Shown: positions 35,693 through 46,500 of the stretch, in pieces
Position numbering within the stretch: position 1 is the first letter of the stretch
Layout of the letters: the number at the start of each line of letters is the position of its first letter
Assembly: GCA_903900155.1 (NCBI GenBank)
Contig: CAIUMD010000020.1
Span: 1-64,000 of the forward strand
DNA: 64,000 nt
Direction: 5' to 3'
Source of the DNA: an uncultured Caulobacterales bacterium
Lineage (GTDB): Bacteria; Pseudomonadota; Alphaproteobacteria; Caulobacterales; Caulobacteraceae
Position numbers and translations under genes: made by a program
The notes under the pieces: model-generated
What the model saw: the letters and a program-made list of their open reading frames with translations, nothing else
What the model was told of the DNA's origin: nothing
Databases searched by the model: none

Positions 35693-36462
35693 TGCAACGG
35701 CGGCGGACGGCGGTCCTGGCGGCCTCGGATCTGGCGCGGCTGGCGGCGGTGCTGGGCCGCGCCGCGCCAACCGACGAGGTCCCGCCCGCCTGGCACTGGG
35801 CGTGCCTCGCCGAGCCCCTGCCCGGCGCCGACCTCGGCCCCGACGGCCATCAGCGGCGCGGTCTGTTCCTGCCAGATATCGCCCCGCCTCGGCGGATGTT
35901 CGCCGCGGCGGAGACGAGCTTCGCAGGGCCCCTCCTCCCCGGCCTGGAAACCGAGTTGGTCGAGACCGTCGCCTCCGTCGAGGAGAAGCTCGGCGCCAGC
36001 GGCCCGCTGACCTTCGTCACGGTCGATCGCACCTTCAGCCAGGCCGGCGCGACGCGGGTGCGCGAGCGCCAGACCATCGTCTACACCGCCGCACCGCCCG
36101 CGCCCCGGACACCAGACGCCGAGCTTCCGCTCGCCGAGTGGTCCCGCGAGACCCCGACCGATCCCGTGCTGCTGTTCGCCTTCTCGGCGGCCACCTCGAA
36201 CAGCCACCGCATCCACTACGACCAGGCCTATGCCCGCGAGGTCGAGGGATATCCGGACCTGGTCGTCCATGGCCCGCTGATCGCCTTGCTGCTGCTGGAG
36301 GCCATGCCCGCAAGGCCGCTCTCGCGCTTCTCGTTCCGCGCCCTGAAACCCGCCTTCGTCGGCGAGACGATCACCGCCCACGGCCGTCTGACCGACGACG
36401 GCGCGGCGCTGTGGGCTGCCAGCGGCGGCGTGGTGCTGATGAAGGCTAAGGCCACCTTCTAG
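35692..36462 (+). CDS. Hotdog-fold acyl-CoA hydratase (mesaconyl-C4-CoA hydratase / HTD2-like)
   Basis: The 256-residue protein begins at an ATG that overlaps the acyl-CoA dehydrogenase stop (TGATG). The N-terminal half is a FAS1-like dehydratase domain (PAWHWACLAEPLPGADLGPD, GHQRRGLFLPDIAPPRRMFA). The C-terminal half is MaoC-like with the hydratase motif SHRIHYDQAYAREVEGYPDL followed by VVHGPLIALLLLE, in which Asp and His act in water addition. It matches mesaconyl-C4-CoA/itaconyl-CoA hydratases and HTD2. It completes a thiolase / dehydrogenase / hydratase set for acyl-CoA breakdown, but no 3-hydroxyacyl-CoA dehydrogenase is present here. Confidence 0.87.
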   Translation: MQRRRTAVLAASDLARLAAVLGRAAPTDEVPPAWHWACLAEPLPGADLGPDGHQRRGLFLPDIAPPRRMFAAAETSFAGPLLPGLETELVETVASVEEKLGASGPLTFVTVDRTFSQAGATRVRERQTIVYTAAPPAPRTPDAELPLAEWSRETPTDPVLLFAFSAATSNSHRIHYDQAYAREVEGYPDLVVHGPLIALLLLEAMPARPLSRFSFRALKPAFVGETITAHGRLTDDGAALWAASGGVVLMKAKATF

Positions 36463-36468
36463 GCCGCC

Positions 36469-36504
36469 CTACTCCTCCCCCCTACTCCTCCCCCCTACTC
36501 CTCC
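36469..36504. repeat. 13-bp tandem repeat at the end of the glycosyltransferase-like gene
   Basis: CTACTCCTCCCCC occurs at 36469-36481 and 36482-36494, followed by a partial third copy at 36495-36504 that contains the stop codon (CTA, read TAG on the minus strand) of the next gene. It looks like slippage duplication of that gene's last codons. Confidence 0.8.
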
Positions 36505-38348
36505 AGGGTCGACGTATCAAAGCCGTGGTACAGCGACAGGAACCGGAACGGATGGCCCGGCACGTATTCCCTGAACATCACGTTGTTGATGTCGCTCTGG
36601 GTGTCGAAGGCGCCGACCTTGGCGCCGGGGACGTGCACCGCCAGGTGCGCGCGGGCCAGGTTCAGGGCGACCTGGTCTATCCAGCGGGTGACGACCGGGC
36701 GTGACAGTCGATCGTCCAGATAGGCCCGCAACCAACGCAGCAGCACGAAGGTCGCCGGCGAAGGATGGGCCAGCACTAGGTTGGCCGTGATGCGCGAGCC
36801 GGCCTGCATGTTGCGCTCGTTCTCGTTGATCACGAGATCGGCGTCGTTCCATTGCTCCAGCAGATCGGCCACGCCCCGTTGCAGCAGCAGGTCGATGTCC
36901 GACACGAACACCGGCCGTTGTAGCAGATCCAGCAACGCCCCCAGGCGCTGGAACCGCACCGACTGGTAGTGGGCGACCGGGATCTCGATCAGGCCCTTGG
37001 GCGGGGCCTCATAGCACTTGATCGTCACGCTCGAGGCGTCGAAGTCGTCGCCCGTGAACACGATGCGCGGGTCGTCGATGCGCACCGTCGCGGCGGCCTG
37101 GGCCAAGCGCTCGGCCCCGCCGATCACGTGGATCACCACCAGGAACGACACGTCGCTGTGCTTGATCACCGACAGGGCCAGCCAGCGGGCATAGAGCTCG
37201 ACATAACGCTCGTCGGCCGCGGCGAAGAACACCACCTGCGCGCCCAAGGCGTCGGCGTGGGCTTTCAGCCCCTCGCCGTCCAGCGTCTTGCCGTCGCCGG
37301 TCAGGAAGGTCTGGGGACCATCGTCCACGTCGGGCGGCGTCGGACCGTCCAGGTTCGCGCCGGTCAGGGCCTCGATCACGGCGCTGTAGTGATGGATCCA
37401 GTCGACCCACTCCACGCCCGGCGAGTCCACGTCCATGGCCCCCGCCTCGGCCAGGATCAGCTCGAACAGGTCCAGCCGCTCGCGGGTCGGATGCTCGCAC
37501 AGGATCAGGCTGGCGGCGTCGTGGTAGTATTTCATCCGGCCCAGCGGATGCAGCTTGGTGTGATCGCGCGCCTGGGCCAGGGCCTGGACCAGCTGGCCCT
37601 CGATATCGACCTTGGACGACGGCGGCGAAGCTTGAGGCGCGGCGCTGGCCTCGACGCCCTCGAAGAAGCGGCCCAGCAGAGCCTGCATGGGAACGCGAGG
37701 CAGCAGGGCCTCGTCCCCGCCCAGGATCTCGAAGCGCAGGCCCCCGCGCCAGCCGACCTGCAGCTCGAAACGATCGGTCGCCTGCTCCCAGACGGCTTCG
37801 CCGGGGAACACCAGGTGCTCGATCTGCGGGGTCTTGGGCGCCAAGGCCAGGACGCCGTCGATGTGGTCGACGCCCCAGCGGTGATGGGCGAAACCACGAT
37901 GTCGCCCCTCGACCTTAAGCACCTCCAGATAGCGCGACGGCATGGTGATCCAGCCGGCCTGCGCCAGCAGCGGCAGGCGCTCCAGCAGAACCGAAGGCCG
38001 CGCCAGCATCTGCACCACGTGCAGGGCGACGACGTAGTCGAAGCTCCCCTCGCGGGCCACTTGAGCCAGGATCGCGCAATAGGTCTCCGGATCGGACAGG
38101 TCGCCGGCGAACTCTACCCCGCTCCCGCCCAGGATCGCGTCGCAGAGCTCGACGGGCCAGCCTGGCGGGCCGCCGCCGATCAGCAGGATCCGGAAGCCGG
38201 GATCCTGGGCCTTGCGTCGCCGCAGATAGTCCATGAGACCGTTGAGGGCGTTCAGGACCGTCAGACGGCCAAACTGCGCGGGACGGGCCGAGGTGGGAGC
38301 AAACAGCGCCCCCATCTCCGGTGCGACGTCGACCGGACCCTGCGTCAC
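36495..38348 (-). CDS. Fused methyltransferase-like / glycosyltransferase-like protein
   Basis: The 617-residue cytoplasmic protein starts with GTG overlapping the stop of the GT41 gene (GTGA). The N-terminal about 180 residues look like a SAM methyltransferase fold: FRILLIGGGPPGWPVELCDA as motif I, VEFAGDLSDPETYCAIL, then FDYVVALHVVQMLARPSVLL and LPLLAQAGWITMPSRYLEVL. Motif I departs from the usual GxGxG, so activity is uncertain. A middle helical region follows. The C-terminal about 240 residues resemble a GT-A nucleotide-sugar transferase, with FVSDIDLLLQRGVADLLEQW giving a DxD motif at about residue 483. It is coupled to a GT41 gene and lies downstream of the giant Ser/Thr-rich repeat protein, suggesting that the pair modifies that protein. 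I know no characterised homologue. Confidence 0.65.
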   Translation of the reverse strand: MTQGPVDVAPEMGALFAPTSARPAQFGRLTVLNALNGLMDYLRRRKAQDPGFRILLIGGGPPGWPVELCDAILGGSGVEFAGDLSDPETYCAILAQVAREGSFDYVVALHVVQMLARPSVLLERLPLLAQAGWITMPSRYLEVLKVEGRHRGFAHHRWGVDHIDGVLALAPKTPQIEHLVFPGEAVWEQATDRFELQVGWRGGLRFEILGGDEALLPRVPMQALLGRFFEGVEASAAPQASPPSSKVDIEGQLVQALAQARDHTKLHPLGRMKYYHDAASLILCEHPTRERLDLFELILAEAGAMDVDSPGVEWVDWIHHYSAVIEALTGANLDGPTPPDVDDGPQTFLTGDGKTLDGEGLKAHADALGAQVVFFAAADERYVELYARWLALSVIKHSDVSFLVVIHVIGGAERLAQAAATVRIDDPRIVFTGDDFDASSVTIKCYEAPPKGLIEIPVAHYQSVRFQRLGALLDLLQRPVFVSDIDLLLQRGVADLLEQWNDADLVINENERNMQAGSRITANLVLAHPSPATFVLLRWLRAYLDDRLSRPVVTRWIDQVALNLARAHLAVHVPGAKVGAFDTQSDINNVMFREYVPGHPFRFLSLYHGFDTSTLEE

Positions 38349-40363
38349 GCGGCGCCGCCGTCCCAGAGGCGGCCGTCGGCGGGGATGGCCTTGACGCTAT
38401 GGCGGCGGGCCAGCTCGGCGCGGTACAGCGCATGCAGGTCGGCCTCGCCCTGCATCTCGCGATCGTCGCGGTCCAGCGCCAAGCCGATCTCGAGATAGGT
38501 CCTGAGGTTGGGCAGGTTCGGCTGTGGCCGCTGGCCGGCCTGATACTCGGCGATCATTTCGCCGTAGAGTTCTTCCAGCTTGCCGGCCAAGAGGTCCATG
38601 TCGAACAGCACGCAGGTGTCGCGACTGGCTTCCAGCTGGGCGCGCAGGGCGCGGGCCTTCTCCGGATTGGCCCCCAGCTCGACGGCTTTTTCGACATAGG
38701 CCCGGGCGCTGTCGACGACCAACTCGGGCGCGCCGGCGCTGCGCACCAGGCTGCCGCAGACGCGCGAGGCGAAGCTCTTGCCCGACCAGGTCAGGACCGG
38801 CACGGCCATCCACAGCGCGTCCGAGGCCGTGGTGTGGGCCCCATAAGGGGTGGTGTCCAAGAACAGGTCAGCCAGGCGATAGCGAGCCAGGTGGAAGGCG
38901 TTCTGGAGCTTCTGGGCGAAGACCAGGCGGGTGCGGTCCACGCCCCGCGCCTGCGCCGCGTCGCGCAGCCGGGCATTGGTCTCGGGATTGTTGTCCAGCA
39001 GCCACAGCACGCTGCCGGGCGTGCGCTTGAGGATCTCCATCCAGCGGTCGAAGACGAAGGGCGTGATCTTCTGCGTGCCGTTGAAGCAGCAGAAGACGAA
39101 GCCGTCCTCGGGCAGGCCGACTTCGGTCCGGGTCGGCGTGGTGTCGTTGACCTTCCGGCGACGATCGTTGGGCTGGTAGCAGGGAATCCGGCGCACGGCC
39201 TCGGAGTAATACAGCTCCATCTCCGGCGGGATGATCCACGGATCGGCGACGACATAGTGGTGGTAGTCGCTGCCCATCGTGCCGGGATAGCCCAGCCAAT
39301 TGACGATGATCGGGGCCGGACGACGGGCGAAGACGGCCGTGCGGGCGTCGCGGGTGTGGCCGTTGACGTCGACCAGGATGTCGATGCCGTCGTCGGCGAT
39401 CCGCTGAGCGGCCTCTTCGTCCGACATCGGACGGATATCAGTGAAGTGCTCGACCGACGCCCGGATGCGGGTGTTCAGGCCGTCGCTGGACTCGGGGCCG
39501 CAGTAGTAGGCGAAGACCTCGACCTTGGACTTGTCGTGCACCTCGAACAACTCGGCCATCAGATAGCCGACGGCGTGATCGCGCAGGTCCGACGAGATGT
39601 AGCCGATGCGCGGACGGCGGCCCTTGATGTCGATGGGGGCGTCGCGGCGATCGCTGCGAATCTGCTCGGGGGTGACCTTCACTTCGCGCTCGATGAAGTG
39701 GTTGCCGGCGCTCAGCAGCAGCAGCGGGTCGTCGGTATAGGCCGAGGTCGACAGCGGATTGACGCCGCGCAGCAGGGTCTCGCGGCTCAGGCGCTCAGTC
39801 GGCTGCAGGGCGGGCCACTTGCACTGCGCCAGGCGGGTGGCGACCAGCTGGCCGATCACCTCCTCGGCGGTGGGATCAAGGTCCGCGGCGCGCATCAGGG
39901 CCAGCTCGGCGCGGGCGGGCTGCGAGATGTCGCCCAGCAGGCGGGCGATCTGCTTCAGGCAGGTGAAGGCGTAGCTGACGCCCATGCCGCTGGGCACGAC
40001 GGTGCGGTTGGCGCCGGTCTCCCAGGTGGCGATGGCCATTTCGTGCAGGCCGGCCCGCTCCTGCAGGCCGCCCAGATTGACATAGGCCGGCATGAAGTCC
40101 GCGTTCAGCGCAACCGCCTGCTCCAGCGAGGCCGCCGCGCCAACGTTGTCGCCCAGGGCCGATTGCAGGATCGCCCGGTTGAACAGCGCCACGCACAGCT
40201 GTGGATGCTCAGGATTGAACTTGATCCAGACCTTATAGGCCTGGTCGGCCAAGGCGGGCTGTCCCGCTGCCCCCAACTGCGCGGCTACGGTGATCACCTC
40301 GCCGAGCGGGCAACCCTCGGCGGTAAGCTTGCTGAGCAGATCCAGCGTATCGACGTCGGCCAT
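38345..40363 (-). CDS. SPINDLY/OGT-type O-glycosyltransferase (GT41) with TPR region
   Basis: The 672-residue protein has a short TPR region at its N-terminus (LCVALFNRAILQSALGDNVG and AVALNADFMPAYVNLGGLQE, residues about 55-105). A GT41 catalytic domain follows from about residue 248: RIGYISSDLRDHAVGYLMAE with the conserved His, VNWLGYPGTMGSDYHHYVVA, FVFCCFNGTQKITPFVFDRW and DTTPYGAHTTASDALWMAVP then SGKSFASRVCGS. These match O-GlcNAc transferase/SPINDLY enzymes, which put a sugar on Ser/Thr of proteins in the cytoplasm. In Caulobacter the related FlmG glycosylates flagellins; here the neighbour is a 2,469-residue Ser/Thr-rich protein, the obvious candidate substrate. AGGAAG precedes the ATG. 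Confidence 0.88.
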   Translation of the reverse strand: MADVDTLDLLSKLTAEGCPLGEVITVAAQLGAAGQPALADQAYKVWIKFNPEHPQLCVALFNRAILQSALGDNVGAAASLEQAVALNADFMPAYVNLGGLQERAGLHEMAIATWETGANRTVVPSGMGVSYAFTCLKQIARLLGDISQPARAELALMRAADLDPTAEEVIGQLVATRLAQCKWPALQPTERLSRETLLRGVNPLSTSAYTDDPLLLLSAGNHFIEREVKVTPEQIRSDRRDAPIDIKGRRPRIGYISSDLRDHAVGYLMAELFEVHDKSKVEVFAYYCGPESSDGLNTRIRASVEHFTDIRPMSDEEAAQRIADDGIDILVDVNGHTRDARTAVFARRPAPIIVNWLGYPGTMGSDYHHYVVADPWIIPPEMELYYSEAVRRIPCYQPNDRRRKVNDTTPTRTEVGLPEDGFVFCCFNGTQKITPFVFDRWMEILKRTPGSVLWLLDNNPETNARLRDAAQARGVDRTRLVFAQKLQNAFHLARYRLADLFLDTTPYGAHTTASDALWMAVPVLTWSGKSFASRVCGSLVRSAGAPELVVDSARAYVEKAVELGANPEKARALRAQLEASRDTCVLFDMDLLAGKLEELYGEMIAEYQAGQRPQPNLPNLRTYLEIGLALDRDDREMQGEADLHALYRAELARRHSVKAIPADGRLWDGGAA

Positions 40364-40480
40364 TGTCTTCCTGGTACCGATAAGCGGTGACCGACAGGCG
40401 CGCGCGAAGGCGGCGCGCGAGTCGGCGCAGCGCGATCATGGCATGGGGCTGGGGGCTCGACCAATGGCCGAGCGACGATC

Positions 40481-40510
40481 CGCCGCCCGCGCCGAGGGGC
40501 GCAGGCGGCG
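40481..40510 (-). other. Strong GC hairpin between the giant repeat gene and the GT41 gene
   Basis: CGCCGCCCGCGCC (40481-40493) and GGCGCAGGCGGCG (40498-40510) pair over 12 of 13 positions with a four-base loop, eight bases after the stop of the giant gene on the minus strand. There is no T-run. It may protect the giant mRNA and partly uncouple it from the downstream transferases. Confidence 0.55.
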
Positions 40511-40517
40511 CTCGTTA

Positions 40518-43500
40518 TCAGGTCACGTTCAGGTACGAGACGATCTGGGCGTCGCTCAGGCTCTGCACCTGGCTTTGCGTCAGAGAGTTCGCCTGGGTCG
40601 ACGTCATCGCTTCGATGTTGGTCGTCGACAGATAGTCCAGCTGGGTCGCGGTCAGACCCGGCAGCTGGGTCGTTTCCAGCTGGCCGATCTGGGTGGTGCT
40701 CAGCGACGCGATCACGTCGGTCGACAGCTGAGCCAGCTGAGTGGTGGCCAGCGAAGCCAGCTGCGTGCCGGCCAGGTCGGCCACGTCGGTCGCGGTCAGG
40801 CCCTTCAGCTGCGAGGCCGTCAGAGCCTTGACCTGAGACGTGGTCAGCGCCGCGCTCTGGGTGGCGTCGAGAGCCGAGAGGTTGGCCGACGAGATCGACT
40901 GCAGTTGCTGGGTGGTCAGCGCGCCGATCTGCGTGCCGACGAACTGGGCCACGTCGGTGGTGTTCATGGCCCCGAGCTGGCTCGTGGTGATGGCCTTGAC
41001 CTGCGTCTCGTTCAGAGCGGCCACCTGGGTGTCGTTCAGGCTCGAGAACGTCGTCGCGGTCATCGCCGCGATCTGGGTCGTGGCCAGGGCGCCGATCTGG
41101 GTCACCGACAGCTCGCCCGCCTGGGTCGCGTTGAGCAGAACCACCTGAGCGGTGTTCAGCGCGCCGATCTGGGCCGTGGTCAGTTCACCGATGTCGGTCG
41201 CCGTCAGACCCTTCACCTGGTCGCCCGTGAGCGCTTTGATTTGGGTCGTGGCCAGCGAGCCCATCTGGGTCGCATCCATCGCCGACAGGTTGGTCACCGA
41301 CAGAGCGACCAACTGGCTGGTGGCCAGCGACTGGATCATCCCGGTCGTCATCTCGGCGATGTCGGTCGTCGTCAGGTTCTTGATCTGATCGACGGTGATG
41401 CCCTTGATCTGCGTGGCGTTGAGCGCCGCCATCTGGGTGGCGTCCATGGCCGAGAAGGCCGAGGTCGTCATCGCGCCGATCTGAGCCGCCGACAGCGCCT
41501 GGATCTGGGTGTCCGCCAGCTCGCCGATGTCGGTGGTCGTCAGGCCCTTCATGTGGGCGGTCGTCAGGCCCTTCAGCTGCGTCGAGGTCAGGACAGCCAC
41601 CTGGGTGCTGTTCAGGCTCGAGAAGCCGCCCGAGGTCATGCCCGCCAGCTGGGTCGAGGTCAGGGCCTGGACCTGGGTGTCGGCCATGGCCCCGATGCTG
41701 GTCGCACTCAGGCCCGCCATCTGGCTGGTCGTCAGGCCCTTGACCTGATCGGCGCTCAGGGCGGCGATCTGGGTGTCGTTGAGCTGGTTGAAGTTCGTCG
41801 ACGAGATCGCCGAGATTTGGCTGGCCGTCAGACCGCCGATCTGGGTGGTCGACAGCTCTTGCAGCTGGGTCAAGGCCAGGGCCCCGACCTGCAGGTTCGA
41901 GAGCGCGCCGATCTGGGTCGAGGACATCTCATCGATATCGGTGACCGACAGGCCCTTCAGTTGGGTGGCCGAAAGCGCCTGGATCTGGGTGTTGGCCAGG
42001 ACCGCGACCTGAGTATCGGCCAGGGCCGAGACGCTGGCGGCGGACAGGTTCTTGATCTGGTCGGCCGTCAGGGCCTGGATCTGGGTCGTCGTGAACTCGC
42101 CCACATCCGTCGCGTTCAGGGCCGCGATCTGGCTGGTGGCGATGCTCTTGATCTGGGTGACGGTGAGCGCCGCGACCTGGGTGCCGTCCAGGGCCGAGAA
42201 GCTGGTCGTGGTCAGGGACGACAGCTGCGTGCCCGTCAGAGCCTTGACCTGGGTGTCGGCCAGTTCGCTGATGTCGGTCGCCGTCAGGTTCTTCACCTGC
42301 AGGGTGGTGAGGCCCTTGATCTGCGACTCGTTGAGCGCCGCCATCTGGGTGGCGTCCAGGGCCGAGAAGGCCGTGGTCGTCAGCGCCGCCAGCTGGGTGG
42401 CGCTCAGGGCGCCGATCTGCGTGTCGGCCAGTTCGGCGACGTCCGTGGCGCGCAGCGAGGCGGCCTGCTGGGTCGTCAGCCCCTTCAGCTGATTGGCGGT
42501 CAGCGACCCCATCTGGGTGGCGTCCAGGGCCTGGAGAGCCGAGGTCGTCAGGCCGGCGATCTGGGTCGAGGCCAGGGAGCCCATCTGGGTCGTCGACAGC
42601 TGCGCAGCCTGGGTCGTGGCCAGGGCGCCGACCTGGGCGGCCGACAGCGCCGCGACCTGGGTGTCGACCAGTTCGCCGATGTCGGTCGTGTTCAGGCTCT
42701 GGATCTGAGCGTTCGTGAGGCCCTTGACCTGGGTGACCGTCAGCGAGGCCATCTGGGTCGCGTCGAGGGCCGACAGGTTGCCGGTCGTCAGCGCGGCCAG
42801 CTGGCTGGAGCTCAGGGCCTGGATCTGCGTGGTCGCCAGCTCACCGATGTCGGTGGTCGTCATGTTCTTCAGCTGGTCGACCGTTAGACCCTTGATCTGG
42901 GTCGCGGTCAGCGAGCCGACCTGCGTGGCGTCCATCGCCGAGAAGGCCGTCGCCGTCAGGGCGGCGATCTGCGAGGTCGACAGCGCCTGGATCTGGGTAG
43001 TCGCCAGATCGCCGACGTCCGTCGTCGTCAGGTTCTTCAGCTGGGTCGCCGTGATGCCCTTAACCTGATCGGCCGAGAGCGCCGCGACCTGGGTCCCGTT
43101 CAGGGCCGAGAAGCTGGTCGTCGTCAGGGCGCCGATCTGCGCGGTCGACAGCGCCTGCACCTGGGTGTCGGCCAGGGCGGCGACGTTGGTGCTGGTCAGG
43201 GCGGCCGCCTGCTGAGCCGTCAGGCCCTTCAGTTGCGCGGTCGTCAGGGCGCCGATCTGCGTGTCGTTCAGCAACTGGACGTTGGTGGTCGAGATCGCGC
43301 CCAGCTGGGTGGCCGTCAGGCCGCCGATCTGGGTCGTCGACAATTCCTGGACCTGGGTGCCGGCCAGCGAGCCGATCTGCAGAGCCGAGAGCGCGCCAAC
43401 CTGAGCCGAGGACAGTTCGTCGATGTCGGTGACCGACAGGCCCTTCAGCTGGGTCGCCGAGAGCGCCTGGATCTGGGTGTTGGCCAGAGCCGCGACCTGG

Positions 43501-46500
43501 GTGTCGGCCAGGGCCGAGATGCTGGCCGCCGACAGGCTCTTGATCTGGTCGACGCTGAGGGCGGCGACCTGGGTCGTCGCCAGCTCGCCGACGTCCGTCG
43601 CCGTCAGGCTCTTCAGCTGGGTGGCCGTGACCGCCTTCATCTGCGTCACGCTCAGCGACGCGACCTGGGTGGCGTCCAGGGCCGAGAAGGCCGTGTCGGT
43701 CAGGGCCGCGATCTGCGACGTCGTCAGCTGCGAGACCTGGGTCGTCGACAGTTCACCGATATCGGTCGTGGTCAGCGCCTTGAGCTGGCTGGCCGTGATG
43801 CCCTTGATCTGAGTCTCGTTCAGGCCCGCCATCTGGGTGGCGCTCAGGGCCGAGAAGCTGCCGGTCGACAGGGCGGCCAGCTGCGTCGCCGCCAGGGCGG
43901 CCACCTGGGTGTCGGCCAGTTCGCCGACGTCCGTCGCGCTCAGCGCGGCCAGTTGGCTGGTCGTCAGGCCCTTCATCTGGGTCGTCGCCAGCGCGCCCAC
44001 CTGGGTGGCGTCCCAGGCCGCGAACTTGGTCGCGCCCAGGGCGCCGATCAGCGTGGTGCTGAGGCCCTGGATCTGGGTCGTGGTCAGGTCATTGACGTTC
44101 AGCGCCGCAATCTGGCTGGCCGACAGCGCGCCGACCTGGGTATCGGCCAGCTCGCTGATATCGGTGGTCGTCAGACCGCTCAGTTGCTGGGTCGTCAGGC
44201 CCTTCATCTGGGTAACGGTCAGGGCCGCCGTCTGGGTCGCGTCCAGGGCCGACAGGTTCGTGGCGGTCAGGCTCTTGACCTGGTCGACGCTCAGGGCGCC
44301 GATCTGGGTCGTCGTCAGCTCGGCGACGTCGGTGGTCGACAGGTTCTTCACCTGATCGATCGTCACGCCCTTGAGCTGGGCGGTCGTCAGCGCGCTGAAC
44401 TGGGTGGCGTCCAGGGCCGAGAAGCTGGTCGTCGTCAGCGCCGCGATCTGCGAGGTGGTCAGCTGGCCGATCTGGGTCGTCGTCAGCTCACCGATATCGG
44501 TGGCGTTCAGCGCCTTGATCTGGCTGGCCGTGATCGCCTTGACCTGGGTCTCGTTCAGGGCCGCCACTTGGGTGGCGCTCAGAGCCGAGAAGCTGCCGGT
44601 CGACAGGGCGGCGACCTGGGCGCCGGACAGGCCCTGGATCTGTGTGTCGGCCAGGGCGCCGACATTGGTGGACGTCAGGGCCGCCGCCTGCTGCGTGGTC
44701 AGGCCCTTGAGCTGCGCCGTCGTCAGCGCGCCCAGCTGGGTCGAGTCCATCAGCGTCAGGTTGGTCGAGGTGATCGCCCCAAGCTGGGTCGAGGTCAGAC
44801 CGCCGATCTGGGTGGTCGACAGTTCCTGCACCTGGGTCGAGGCCAGGCCGGTGATCTGAGCGGCCGTCAGCGCGCCGATCTGGGTCGACGACAGCTCGTC
44901 GATGTCGGTGGTCGTCAGGCTCTTCAGCTGGGTGGCGTTCAGCGCCTGCAGCTGGGTGTTGACCAGCGCCGACACCTGGGTGGCGTCCATCGCCGAGATG
45001 TTGGCGGCCGACAGGCTCTTGATCTGGTCGACGGTCAACGAACCGATCTGGGTCGAGGTGAACTCGCCGATGTCGGTGGTCGAAAGGTTCTTCAGCTGGG
45101 TGGCCGTCAGGGCCTTGATCTGCGTGGTTTCCAGCGCCGCGACCTGCGTGGCGTTCAGCGCCGCGAAGCCCGTGTCGGTCAGCTGCGACACCTGGGCGGT
45201 CGTCAGCGCCTTCACCTGCGTATCGGCCAGTTCACCGATGTCCGTCGCCGACATGGCGCGCAGTTGGCTGGTCGTGAGACTCTTCATCTGAGTCTCGGTC
45301 AGCGCCCCCATCTGGGTGGCGTCCAGGGCCGTAAAGGCCCCGGTGGTCAGGGCCGCCAGCTGGGTCGCGCCCAGGGCGGCGACCTGGGTCGTAGCCAATT
45401 CGCCGATGTCGGTGGCGTTCAGGCCCTTAACCTGGTCGACGGTCAGGCCCTTGATCTGGGCCGCGGTCAGGGCGCCCATCTGGGTGGCGTCCATCGCGGA
45501 CAGATTGCTGGCCGAGAACGCGCCCACCTGGCTGGCGCTCAGGGCGCCGATCTGAGTGACCGACAGGCTCTTCACCGCGGTTTGGTTCAGCGCCGCCAGC
45601 TGGGCGTTCGACAGCGCCTGGACCTGGGTGTCGGCCAGTTCGCCGATGTCGGTCGCGCTGAGCGCGCCAAGCTGAGCGGTCGTCAGGCCCTTCATCTGGG
45701 TGGCGGTCAGGACCGCGACCTGGGTGTCGGCCAGGGCCGAGATGTTGCTGGTGGAGAGCGCCTTGATCTGGTCGGCGGTCAGGGCGCCGATCTGGGTCGT
45801 CGTCAGCTCACCGATGTCGGTCGTCGACAGGCCTTGCAGCTGGCTGGTCGTCAGACCCTTGATCTGCGACGCCGTCAGGGCCGCCATCTGGGTGGCGTCC
45901 ATCGCCGACAGGCTGCCGGTCGTCATCGCGCTGAGCTGCGAGGTCGACAGGGCCGCGATCTGGGTCGTCGACAGCTCGCCGACGTCGGTCGCGTTCAGGC
46001 CCTTGATCTGGCTGGCGGTCAGGCCCTTCAGCTGGTCGGTCGTGATGGCCGCCATCTGGGTGCCATTCAGCGCCGAGAAGCTGGTCGAGGTGATCGCGCC
46101 CAGTTGGGCGGTGGACAGCATGCCGACCTGGGTGGCGGCCAGATCGCCGATGTTGGTGGTCGTCAGCGCCGCCAGCTGCTGGGTCGTCATGCCCTTCAGC
46201 TGGGTCGAGTCCAGCGCGCCCATCTGGGTGGCGTCCAGCACGACCAGGTTGGTCGTCGTGATCGCGCCCGCCTGGGCCGAGGTCAGGCCGCCGATCTGGG
46301 TCGACGACAGCGCGCTGGCCTGGGTCGTGGCCAGCGCCGCGATCTGCGAGGTCGTCATCGCGCCCACCTGGGCCGCCGACAGCTCGCCGATATCCGTGGC
46401 GTTCAGCGCCTTGACCTGGGCGACCGTCAGGGCCGCCACCTGCGTGTTGGCCAGGGCCGCGACCTGGGTCGAGTTCAGGGCCGAGACGTTGCTGGTCGAC

